NCBI RefSeq assembly: GCF_052857255.1
Contig: NW_027526646.1
Span: forward strand, 1-64,000
Length of the DNA stretch: 64,000 bases
Direction of reading: 5' to 3'
DNA from: Amblyomma americanum
Lineage: Eukaryota > Arthropoda > Arachnida > Ixodida > Ixodidae
Part shown: positions 32,208 to 44,184 of the stretch, piece after piece
How positions within the stretch are numbered: the stretch's first letter is position 1
How the letters are laid out: every line of letters starts with the position of its first letter
Notes under the pieces: model-generated
Databases searched by the model: none
The model's input: the letters and a program-made list of their open reading frames with translations, nothing else
Told to the model about the DNA's origin: nothing
Translations under genes and position numbers: made by a program

Positions 32208-34914
32208 TGTTGTGATTTAGCTCGTTTCGGTCTAAAACAGCTTGTTTCGTTGTAATAAGCAAGAATACATGCTTTTCGCGCAGTTATAAGAGAAAAAGTT
32301 TTGACGAGTATCACGTGGATACTTGTAAAACCGATGTGTTCAGATTTAGCTCGTTTCGGTCTAAAACAGCTTGTTTCGTTGTATTAAGCAAGAATACATG
32401 CTTTTCGCGCAGTTATAAGTGAAAAAGTTTGCGTATTAGAGAGACACTTGTAAAACCGATGTGTTGTGATTTAGCTCGTTTCGGTCTAAAACAGCTTGTT
32501 TCGTTGTATTAAGCAAAAATACATGCTTTTCGCGCAGTTATAAGAGAAAAAGTTTTGACGAGTATCACGTGGATACTTGTAAAACCGATGTGTTCAGATT
32601 TAGCTCGTTTCGGTCTAAAACAGCTTGTTTCGTTGTATTAAGCACGAATACATGCTTTTCGCGCAGTTATAAGAGAAAAAGTTTTGACGAGTATCACGTG
32701 GAACACTTGTAATACCGATGTGTTGTGATTTAGCTCGTTTCGGTCTAAAACAGCTTGTTTCGCTGTATTAAGCAAGAATACATGCTTTTCGCGCAGTTAT
32801 AAGAGAAAAAGTTTGGACGCGTATCAGAGGAACACTTGTAAAACCGATGTGTTGTGATTTAGCTCATTTCGGTCGAAAACAGCTTGTTTCGCTGTATTAA
32901 GCAAGAATACATGCTTTTCGCGCAGTTATAAGAGAAAAAGTTTTGACGCGTATGAGAGGAACACTTGTAAAACCGATGTGTTGTGATTTAGCTCGTTTCG
33001 GTCTAAAACAGCTTGTTTCGCTGTATTAAGCAAGAATACATGCTTTTCGCGCAGTTATAAGAGAAAAAGTTTTGACGCGTATCAGAGGAACACTTGTAAA
33101 ACCGATGTGTTGTGATTTAGCTCGTTTCGGTCTAAAACAGCTTGTTTCGCTGTATTAAGCAAGAATACATGCTTTTCGCGCAGTTATAAGAGAAAAAGTT
33201 TTGACGCGTATCAGAGGAACACTTGTAAAACCGATGTGTTGTGATTTAGCTCGTTTCGGTCTAAAACAGCTTGTTTCGCTGTATTAGGCAAGAATACATG
33301 CTTTTCGCGCAGTTATAAGAGAAAAAGTTTGGACGCGTATCAGAGGAACACTTGTAAAACCGATGTGTTGTGATTTAGCTCATTTCGGTCTAAAACAGCT
33401 TGTTTCGCTGTATTAAGCAAGAATACATGCTTTTCGCGCAGTTATAAGAGAAAAAGTTTTGACGCGTATGAGAGGAACACTTGTAAAACCGATGTGTTGT
33501 GATTTAGCTCGTTTCGGTCTAAAACAGCTTGTTTCGTTGTATTAAGCAAGAATACATGCTTTTCGCGCAGTTATAAGAGAAAAAGTTTTGACGAGTTTCA
33601 CGTGGAACACTTGTAAAACCGATGTGTTGTGATTTAGCTCGTTTCGGTCTAAAACAGCTTGTTTCGCTGTATTAAGCAAGAATACATGCTTTTCGCGCAG
33701 TTATAAGAGAAAAAGTTTTGACGCGTATCAGAGGAACACTTGTAAAACCGATGTGTTGTGATTTAGCTCGTTTCGGTCTAAAACAGCTTGTTTCGTTGTA
33801 TTAAGCAAGAATACATGCTTTTCGCGCAGTTATAAGAGAAAAAGTTTTGACGCGTATCACATGGACACTTGGAAAACCGATGTGTTCAGATCTAGCTCGT
33901 TTTGGTCTAAAACAGCTTGTTTCGTTGTATTAAGCAAGAATACATGCTTTACGAGCAGTTATAGAAGAAAAAGTTTTGACGCGTATCAGGGAGACACTTG
34001 TAAAACCGATGTGTTGTGATTTAGCTCGTTTCGGTCTAAAACAGCTTGTTTCGTTGTATTAAGCAAGAATACATGCTTTTCGCGCAGTTATAAAGAAAAA
34101 GTTTTGACGAGTTTCACGTGGAACACTTGTAATACCGATGTGTTGTGATTTAGCTCGTTTCGGTCTAAAACAGCTTGCTTCGCTGTATTAAGCAAGAATA
34201 CATGCTTTTCGCGCAGTTATAAGAGAAAAAGTTTTGACGCGTATCAGAGGAACACTTGTAAAACCGATGTGTTGTGATTTAGCTCATTTCGGTCTAAAAC
34301 AGCTTGTTTCGTTGTATTAAGCACGAATACATGCTTTTCGCGCAGTTATAAGAGAAAAAGTTTTGACGCGTATCAGAGGAACACTTGTAAAACCGATGTG
34401 TTTTGATTTAGCTCGTTTCGGTCTAAAACAGCTTGTTTCGCTGTATTAAGCAAGAATACATGCTTTTCGCGCAGTTATAAGAGAAAAAGTTTTGACGCGT
34501 GTCACAGGGACACTTGTAAAACCAATGTGTTCAGATTTAGCTCGTTTCGGTCTAAAACAGCTTGTTTCGTAGTATTAAGCAAGAATACATGCTTTTCGCG
34601 CAGTTATAAGACAAAAAGTTTTGACGCGTATCAGAGGAACACTTGTAAAACCTTTGTGTTGTGATTTAGCTCGTTTCGGTCTAAAACAGGTTGTTTCGCT
34701 GTATTAAGCAAGAATACATGCTTTTCGCGCAGTTATAAGAGAAAAAGTTTTGACGCGTGTCACAGGAACACTTGTAAAACCGATGTGTTCAGATTTAGCT
34801 CGTTTCGGTCTAAAACAACTTGTTTCGTTGTATTAAGCACGAAACAATGCTTTACGCGCAGTTATAGAAGAAAAAGTTTTGACGCGTATTAGAGAGACAC
34901 TTGTAAAACCGATG
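32208..34914. repeat. HOR block 12: rearranged form A, 21 monomers
   Basis: Order: H1-H7, A1, an A3/H5 hybrid (33237-33365, with TATTAGGCAAG then GTTTGGACG), H6, an H7/A5 hybrid, A6, A7, A8 (33883), A9, A10, T1-T5. The left part, up to the hybrid, follows block 7 at an offset of 12493 bp, including CGGTCGAAAAC in H6. The right part follows 18.1-19.7 kb at 15200 bp. The hybrid monomer therefore joins two offset lineages. A8 has a private CTTTACGAGCAG. Confidence 0.83.
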
Positions 34915-37900
34915 TGTTGTGATTTAGCTCGTTTCGGTCTAAAACAGCTTGTTTCGTTGTAATAAGCAAGAATACATGCTTTTCGCGCAGTTATAAGAGA
35001 AAAAGTTTTGACGAGTATCACGTGGATACTTGTAAAACCGATGTGTTCAGATTTAGCTCGTTTCGGTCTAAAACAGCTTGTTTCGTTGTATTAAGCAAGA
35101 ATACATGCTTTTCGCGCAGTTATAAGTGAAAAAGTTTGCGTATTAGAGAGACACTTGTAAAACCGATGTGTTGTGATTTAGCTCGTTTCGGTCTAAAACA
35201 GCTTGTTTCGTTGTATTAAGCAAAAATACATGCTTTTCGCGCAGTTATAGGAGAAAAAGTTTTGACGAGTATCACGTGGATACTTGTAAAACCGATGTGT
35301 TCAGATTTAGCTCGTTTCGGTCTAAAACAGCTTGTTTCGTTGTATTAAGCACGAATACATGCTTTTCGCGCAGTTATAAGAGAAAAAGTTTTGACGAGTA
35401 TCACGTGGAACACTTGTAATACCGATGTGTTGTGATTTAGCTCGTTTCGGTCTAAAACAGCTTGTTTCGCTGTATTAAGCAAGAATACATGCTTTTCGCG
35501 CAGTTATAAGAGAAAAGGTTTGGACGCGTATCAGAGGAACACTTGTAAAACCGATGTGTTGTGATTTAGCTCATTTCGGTCGAAAACAGCTTGTTTCGCT
35601 GTATTAAGCAAGAATACATGCTTTTCGCGCAGTTATAAGAGAAAAAGTTTTGACGCGTATGACAGGAACACTTGTAAAACCGATGTGTTGTGATTTAGCT
35701 CGTTTCGGTCTAAAACAGCTTGTTTCGCTGTATTAAGCAAGAATACATGCTTTTCGCGCAGTTATAAGAGAAAAAGTTTTGACGCGTATCAGAGGAACAC
35801 TTGTAAAACCGATGTGTTGTGATTTAGCTCGTTTCGGTCTAAAACAGCTTGTTTCGCTGTATTAAGCAAGAATACATGCTTTTCGCGCAGTTATAAGAGA
35901 AAAAGTTTTGACGCGTATCAGAGGAACACTTGTAAAACCGATGTGTTGTGATTTAGCTCGTTTCGGTCTAAAACAACTTGTTTCGCTGTATTAAGCAAGA
36001 ATACATGCTTTTCGCGCAGTTATAAGAGAAAAAGTTTTGACGCGTATCAGAGGAACACTTGTAAAACCGATGTGTTGTGATTTAGCTCGTTTCGGTCTAA
36101 AACAGCTTGTTTCGCTGTATTAGGCAAGAATACATGCTTTTCGCGCAGTTATAAGAGAAAAAGTTTTGACGCGTATCAGAGGAACACTTGTAAAACCGAT
36201 GTGTTCAGATTTAGCTCGTTTCGGTCTAAAACAGCCTGTTTCATTGTATTAAGCACGAATACTTGCTTTACGCGCAGTTATAGAAGAAAAAGTTATGACG
36301 CGTATCAGAGACACTTGTAAAACCGATGTGTTGTGATTTAGCTCGTTTCGGTCTAAAACAGCTTGTTTCGTTGTATTAAGCAAGAATACATGCTTTTCGC
36401 GCAGTTATAAGAGAAAAAGTTTTGACGAGTTTCACGTGGAACACTTGTAAAACCGATGTGTTGTGATTTAGCTCGTTTCGGTCTAAAACAGCTTGTTTCG
36501 CTGTATTAAGCAAGAATACATGCTTTTCGCGCAGTTATAAGAGAAAAAGTTTTGACGCGTATCAGAGGAACACTTGTAAAACCGATGTGTTGTGATTTAG
36601 CTCGTTTCGGTCTAAAACAGCTTGTTTCGTTGTATTAAGCAAGAATACATGCTTTTCGCGCAGTTATAAGAGAAAAAGTTGACGCGTATCACATGGACAC
36701 TTGGAAAACCGATGTGTTCAGATCTAGCTCGTTTTGGTCTAAAACAGCTTGTTTCGTTGTATTAAGCAAGAATACATGCTTTACGCGCAGTTATAGAAGA
36801 AAAAGTTTTGACGCGTATCAGGGAGACACTTGTAAAACCGATGTGTTGTGATTTAGCTCGTTTCGGTCTAAAACAGCTTGTTTCGTTGTATTAAGCAAGA
36901 ATACATGCTTTTCGCGCAGTTATAAAGAAAAAGTTTTGACGAGTTTCACGTGGAACACTTGTAATACCGATGTGTTGTGATTTAGCTCGTTTCGGTCTAA
37001 AACAGCTTGCTTCGCTGTATTAAGCAAGAATACATGCTTTTCGCGCAGTTATAAGAGAAAAAGTTTTGACGCGTATCAGAGGAACACTTGTAAAACCGAT
37101 GTGTTGTGATTTAGCTCATTTCGGTCTAAAACAGCTTGTTTCGTTGTATTAAGCACGAATACATGCTTTTCGCGCAGTTATAAGAGAAAAAGTTTTGACG
37201 CGTATCAGAGGAACACTTGTAAAACCGATGTGTTTTGATTTAGCTCGTTTCGGTCTAAAACAGCATGTTTCGCTGTATTAAGCAAGAATACATGCTTTTC
37301 GCGCAGTTATAAGAGAAAAAGTTTTGACGCGTGTCACAGGGACACTTGTAAAACCAATGTGTTCAGATTTAGCTCGTTTCGGTCTAAAACAGCTTGTTTC
37401 GTAGTATTAAGCAAGAATACATGCTTTTCGCGCAGTTATAAGACAAAACGTTTTGACGCGTATCAGAGGAACACTTGTAAAACCTTTGTGTTGTGATTTA
37501 GCTCGTTTCGGTCTAAAACAGGTTGTTTCGCTGTATTAAGCAAGAATACATGCTTTTCGCGCAGTTATAAGAGAAAAAGTTTTGACGCGTGTCACAGGAA
37601 CACTTGTAAAACCGATGTGTTCAGATTTAGCTCGTTTCGGTCTAAAACAGCTTGTTTCCTTGTATTAAGCACGAATACATGCTTTTCGCACAGTTATAAG
37701 AGAAAAAGTTTTGACGAGTATCACGTGGAACACTTGTAAAACCGATGTGTTGTGATTTAGCTCGTTTCGGTCTAAAACAGCTTGTTTCGCTGTATTAAGC
37801 AAGAATACATGCTTTTCGCGCAGTTATAAGAGAAAAAGTTTTGACGCGTGTCACAGGGACACTTGTAAAACCAATGTGTTCAGATTTAGCTCGTTTCGGT

Positions 37901-38263
37901 CTAAAACAGCTTGTTTCGTAGTATTAAGCAAGAATACATGCTTTTCGCGCAGTTATAAGACAAAACGTTTTGACGCGTATCAGAGGAACACTTGTAAAAC
38001 CTTTGTGTTGTGATTTAGCTCGTTTCGGTCTAAAACAGGTTGTTTCGCTGTATTAAGCAAGAATACATGCTTTTCGCGCAGTTATAAGAGAAAAAGTTTT
38101 GACGCGTGTCACAGGAACACTTGTAAAACCGATGTGTTCAGATTTAGCTCGTTTCGGTCTAAAACAACTTGTTTCGTTGTATTAAGCACGAAACAATGCT
38201 TTACGCGCAGTTATAGAAGAAAAAGTTTTGACGCGTATTAGAGAGACACTTGTAAAACCGATG
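34915..38263. repeat. HOR block 13: form A with a 517-bp tail duplication, 26 monomers
   Basis: Order: H1-H7, A1-A10, T1-T4, then a B3-like monomer (37618-37747, 130 bp, TTTCCTTG), a B4/T2 hybrid (37748-37876), a second T3 (37877) and T4 (38006), and T5 (38135). The two T3 copies share the rare AGACAAAACG 517 bp apart, so T3-T4 were duplicated together with intervening B3/B4-derived sequence. The first 2.3 kb matches block 7 at an offset of 15200 bp, including the 2-bp loss near 36675. Confidence 0.84.
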
Positions 38264-40322
38264 TGTTGTGATTTAGCTCGTTTCGGTCTAAAACAGCTTG
38301 TTTCGTTGTAATAAGCAAGAATACATGCTTTTCGCGCAGTTATAAGAGAAAAAGTTTTGACGAGTATCACGTGGATACTTGTAAAACCGATGTGTTCAGA
38401 TTTAGCTCGTTTCGGTCTAAAACAGCTTGTTTCGTTGTATTAAGAAAGAATACATGCTTTACCGCAGTTATAAGTGAAAAAGTTTGCGTATTAGAGAGAC
38501 ACTTGTAAAACCGATGTGTTGTGATTTAGCTCGTTTCGGTCTAAAACAGCTTGTTTCGTTGTATTAAGCAAAAATACATGCTTTTCGCGCAGTTATAAGA
38601 GAAAAAGTTTTGACGAGTATCACGTGGATACTTGTAAAACCGATGTGTTCAGATTTAGCTCGTTTCGGTCTAAAACAGCTTGTTTCGTTGTATTAAGCAC
38701 GAATACATGCTTTTCGCGCAGTTATAAGAGAAAAAGTTTTGACGAGTATCACGTGGAACACTTGTAATACCGATGTGTTGTGATTTAGATCGTTTCGGTC
38801 TAAAACAGCTTGTTTCGCTGTATTAAGCAAGAATACATGCTTTTCGCGCAGTTATAAGAGAAAAAGTTTTGACGCGTATCAGAGGAACACTTGTAAAACC
38901 GATGTGTTGTGATTTAGCTCATTTCGGTCTAAAACAGCTTGTTTCGCTGTATTAAGCAAGAATACATGCTTTTCGCGCAGTTATAAGAGAAAAAGTTTTG
39001 ACGCGTATGAGAGGAACACTTGTAAAACCGATGTGTTGTGATTTAGCTCGTTTCGGTCTAAAACAGCTTGTTTCGCTGTATTAAGCAAGAATACATGCTT
39101 TTCGCGCAGTTATAAGAGAAAAAGTTTTGACGCGTATCAGAGGAACACTTGTAAAACCGATGTGTTCAGATTTAGCTCGTTTCGGTCTAAAACAGCTTGT
39201 TTCATTGTATTAAGCACGAATACTTGCTTTACGCGCAGTTATAGAAAAAAAAGTTATGACGCGTATCAGAGACACTTGTAAAACCGATGTGTTGTGATTT
39301 AGCTCGTTTCGGTCTAAAACAGCTTGTTTCGCTGTATTAACCAAGAATACATGCTTTTCGCGCAGTTATAAGAGAAAAAGTTTTGACGAGTATCACGTGG
39401 ATACTTGTAAAACTGATGTGTTCAGACTTAGCTCGTTTCGGTCTAAAACAGCTTGTTTCCTTGTATTAAGCACGAATACATGCTTTTCGCGCAGTTATAA
39501 GAGAAAAAGTTTTGACGAGTATCACGTGGAACACTTGTAATACCGATGTGTTGTGATTTAGCTCGTTTCGGTTTAAAACAGCTTGTTTCGCTGTATTAAG
39601 CAAGAATACATGCTTTTCGCGCAGTTATAAGAGAAAAAGTTTTGACGCGTATCAGAGGAACACTTGTAAAACCGATGTGTTGTGATTTAGCTCATTTTGG
39701 TCTAAAACAGCTTGTTTCGCTCTATTAAGCAAGAATACATGCTTTTCGCGCAGTTATAAGAGAAAAAGTTTTGACGCGTGTCACAGGGACACTTGTAAAA
39801 CCGATGTGTTCAGATTTAGCTCGTTTCGGTCTGAAACAGCTTGTTTCGTTGTATTAAGCACGAATACATGCTTTTCGCGCAGTTATAAGAGAAAAAGTTT
39901 AGACGTGTATCAGAGGAACACTTGTAAAACCGATGTGTTGTGATTTAGCTCGTTTCGGTCTAAAACAGCTTGTTTCGTAGTATTAAGCAAAAATACATGC
40001 TTTTCGCGCAGTTATAAGAGAAAAAGTTTTGACGCGTATCAGAGGAACACTTGTAAAACCTTTGTGTTGTGATTTAGCTCGTTTCGGTCTAAAACAGGTT
40101 GTTTCGCTGTATTAAGCACGAATACATGCTTTTCGCGCAGTTGTAAGAGAAAAAGTGTTGACGCGTGTCACAGGGACACTTGTAAAACCGATGTGTTCAG
40201 ATTTAGCTCGTTTCGGTCTAAAACAAGTTGTTTCGTTGTATCAGGCACGAATACATGCTTTACGGGCAGTTATAGAAGAAAAAGTTTTGACGCGTATTAG
40301 AGAGACACTTGTAAAACCGATG
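38264..40322. repeat. HOR block 14: form B truncated after B9, 16 monomers
   Basis: Order: H1-H7, B1-B9, then directly the next H1. B10, B11 and the whole tail are missing. H2 has a private change near 38450-38466 (TAAGAAAGAATAC and CTTTACCGCAG), costing one more base. H5 has GATTTAGATCG (38781), repeated 2060 bp later. B7 has GCAAAAATAC, B8 has CAGGTTG and B9 (40194) has AACAAGTTG. Confidence 0.85.
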
Positions 40323-43027
40323 TGTTGTGATTTAGCTCGTTTCGGTCTAAAACAGCTTGTTTCGTTGTAATAAGCAAGAATACATGCTTTTCGCGCAGTT
40401 ATAAGAGAAAAAGTTTTGACGAGTATCACGTGGATACTTGTAAAACCGATGTGTTCAGATTTAGCTCGTTTCGGTCTAAAACAGCTTGTTTCGTTGTATT
40501 AAGCAAGAATACATGCTTTTCGCGCAGTTATAAGTGAAAAAGTTTGCGTATTAGAGAGACACTTGTAAAACCGATGTGTTGTGATTTAGCTCGTTTCGGT
40601 CTAAAACAGCTTGTTTCGTTGTATTAAGCAAAAATACATGCTTTTCGCGCAGTTATAAGAGAAAAAGTTTTGACGAGTATCACGTGGATACTTGTAAAAC
40701 CGATGTGTTCAGATTTAGCTCGTTTCGGTCTAAAACAGCTTGTTTCGTTGTATTAAGCACGAATACATGCTTTTCGCGCAGTTATAAGAGAAAAAGTTTT
40801 GACGAGTATCACGTGGAACACTTGTAATACCGATGTGTTGTGATTTAGATCGTTTCGGTCTAAAACAGCTTGTTTCGCTGTATTAAGCAAGAATACATGC
40901 TTTTCGCGCAGTTATAAGAGAAAAAGTTTTGACGCGTATCAGAGGAACACTTGTAAAACCGATGTGTTGTGATTTAGCTCATTTCGGTCTAAAACAGCTT
41001 GTTTCGCTGTATTAAGCAAGAATACATGCTTTTCGCGCAGTTATAAGAGAAAAAGTTTTGACGCGTATGAGAGGAACACTTGTAAAACCGATGTGTTGTG
41101 ATTTAGCTCGTTTCGGTCTAAAACAGCTTGTTTCGCTGTATTAAGCAAGAATACATGCTTTTCGCGCAGTTATAAGAGAAAAAGTTTTGACGCGTATCAG
41201 AGGAACACTTGTAAAACCGATGTGTTCAGATTTAGCTCGTTTCGGTCTAAAACAGCTTGTTTCATTGTATTAAGCACGAATACTTGCTTTACGCGCAGTT
41301 ATAGAAAAAAAAGTTATGACGCGTATCAGAGACACTTGTAAAACCGATGTGTTGTGATTTAGCTCGTTTCGGTCTAAAACAGCTTGTTTCGCTGTATTAA
41401 CCAAGAATACATGCTTTTCGCGCAGTTATAAGAGAAAAAGTTTTGACGAGTATCACGTGGATACTTGTAAAACTGATGTGTTCAGACTTAGCTCGTTTCG
41501 GTCTAAAACAGCTTGTTTCCTTGTATTAAGCACGAATACATGCTTTTCGCGCAGTTATAAGAGAAAAAGTTTTGACGAGTATCACGTGGAACACTTGTAA
41601 TACCGATGTGTTGTGATTTAGCTCGTTTCGGTTTAAAACAGCTTGTTTCGCTGTATTAAGCAAGAATACATGCTTTTCGCGCAGTTATAAGAGAAAAAGT
41701 TTTGACGCGTATCAGAGGAACACTTGTAAAACCGATGTGTTGTGATTTAGCTCATTTTGGTCTAAAACAGCTTGTTTCGCTCTATTAAGCAAGAATACAT
41801 GCTTTTCGCGCAGTTATAAGAGAAAAAGTTTTGACGCGTGTCACAGGGACACTTGTAAAACCGATGTGTTCAGATTTAGCTCGTTTCGGTCTGAAACAGC
41901 TTGTTTCGTTGTATTAAGCACGAATACATGCTTTTCGCGCAGTTATAAGAGAAAAAGTTTAGACGTGTATCAGAGGAACACTTGTAAAACCGATGTGTTG
42001 TGATTTAGCTCGTTTCGGTCTAAAACAGCTTGTTTCGTAGTATTAAGCAAAAATACATGCTTTTCGCGCAGTTATAAGAGAAAAAGTTTTGACGCGTATC
42101 AGAGGAACACTTGTAAAACCTTTGTGTTGTGATTTAGCTCGTTTCGGTCTAAAACAGCTTGTTTCGCTGTATTAAGCACGAATACATGCTTTTCGCGCAG
42201 TTGTAAGAGAAAAAGTGTTGACGCGTGTCACAGGGACACTTGTAAAACCGATGTGTTCAGATTTAGCTCGTTTCGGTCTAAAACAAGTTGTTTCGTTGTA
42301 TCAGGCACGAATACATGCTTTACGGGCAGTTATAGAAGAAAAAGTTTTGACGCGTATTAGAGAGACACTTGTAAAACCGATGTGTTGTGATTTAGCTCGT
42401 TTCGGTCTAAAACAGCTTGCTTCGCTGTATTAAGCAAGAATACATGCTTTTCGCGCAGTTATAAGAGAAAAAGTTTTGACGCGTATCAGAGGAACACTTG
42501 TAAAACCGATGTGTTGTGATTTAGCTCATTTCGGTCTAAAACAGCTTGTTTCGTTGTATTAAGCACGAATACATGCTTTTCGCGCAGTTATAAGAGAAAA
42601 AGTTTTGACGCGTGTCACAGGGACACTTGTAAAACCAATGTGTTCAGATTTAGCTCGTTTCGGTCTAAAACAGCTTGTTTCGTAGTATTAAGCAAGAATA
42701 CATGCTTTTCGCGCAGTTATAAGACAAAAAGTTTTGACGCGTATCAGAGGAACACTTGTAAAACCTTTGTGTTGTGATTTAGCTCGTTTCGGTCTAAAAC
42801 AGGTTGTTTCGCTGTATTAAGCAAGAATACATGCTTTTCGCGCAGTTATAAGAGAAAAAGTTTTGACGCGTGTCACAGGAACACTTGTAAAACCGATGTG
42901 TTCAGATTTAGCTCGTTTCGGTCTAAAACAACTTGTTTCGTTGTATTAAGCACGAAACAATGCTTTACGCGCAGTTATAGAAGAAAAAGTTTTGACGCGT
43001 ATTAGAGAGACACTTGTAAAACCGATG
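40323..43027. repeat. HOR block 15: B-start with A10/tail end, 21 monomers
   Basis: Order: H1-H7, B1-B9 (B9 at 42254), A10, a T1/T2 hybrid, T3, T4, T5. The first 16 monomers repeat block 14 at 2060 bp. The last part has the same order as block 1. The H1 at 40323 follows B9 directly. As a result, the forward open frame from 40155 and the reverse open frame 40241-40429 overlap here, which does not happen at other B9 copies. Confidence 0.85.
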
Positions 43028-44184
43028 TGTTGTGATTTAGCTCGTTTCGGTCTAAAACAGCTTGTTTCGTTGTAATAAGCAAGAATACATGCTTTTCGCG
43101 CAGTTATAAGAGAAAAAGTTTTGACGAGTATCACGTGGATACTTGTAAAACCGATGTGTTCAGATTTAGCTCGTTTCGGTCTAAAACAGCTTGTTTCGTT
43201 GTATTAAGCAAGAATACATGCTTTTCGCGCAGTTATAAGTGAAAAAGTTTGCGTATTAGAGAGACACTTGTAAAACCTTTGTGTTGTGATTTAGCTCGTT
43301 TCGGTCTAAAACAGCTTGTTTCGCTGTATTAAGCACGAATACATGCTTTTCGCGCAGTTGTAAGAGAAAAAGTGTTGACGCGTGTCACAGGGACACTTGT
43401 AAAACCGATGTGTTCAGATTTAGCTCGTTTCGGTCTAAAACAAGTTGTTTCGTTGTATCAGGCACGAATACATGCTTTACGGGCAGTTATAGAAGAAAAA
43501 GTTTTGACGCGTATTAGAGAGACACTTGTAAAACCGATGTGTTGTGATTTAGCTCGTTTCGGTCTAAAACAGCTTGCTTCGCTGTATTAAGCAAGAATAC
43601 ATGCTTTTCGCGCAGTTATAAGAGAAAAAGTTTTGACGCGTATCAGAGGAACACTTGTAAAACCGATGTGTTGTGATTTAGCTCATTTCGGTCTAAAACA
43701 GCTTGTTTCGTTGTATTAAGCACGAATACATGCTTTTCGCGCAGTTATAAGAGAAAAAGTTTTGACGCGTGTCACAGGGACACTTGTAAAACCAATGTGT
43801 TCAGATTTAGCTCGTTTCGGTCTAAAACAGCTTGTTTCGTAGTATTAAGCAAGAATACATGCTTTTCGCGCAGTTATAAGACAAAAAGTTTTGACGCGTA
43901 TCAGAGGAACACTTGTAAAACCTTTGTGTTGTGATTTAGCTCGTTTCGGTCTAAAACAGGTTGTTTCGCTGTATTAAGCAAGAATACATGCTTTTCGCGC
44001 AGTTATAAGAGAAAAAGTTTTGACGCGTGTCACAGGAACACTTGTAAAACCGATGTGTTCAGATTTAGCTCGTTTCGGTCTAAAACAACTTGTTTCGTTG
44101 TATTAAGCACGAAACAATGCTTTACGCGCAGTTATAGAAGAAAAAGTTTTGACGCGTATTAGAGAGACACTTGTAAAACCGATG
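43028..44184. repeat. HOR block 16: minimal block, 9 monomers
   Basis: Order: H1, H2 (43157-43281), B8 (43282), B9 (43411), A10, T1/T2 hybrid, T3, T4, T5. The block is a 1157-bp tandem copy of the end of block 15. H2 is followed directly by B8: the H2 linker TTTGCGTATTAGAGAGAC leads into CCTTTGTG, which elsewhere always follows B7 or T3. This is the shortest H1-to-H1 interval in the window. Confidence 0.86.
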
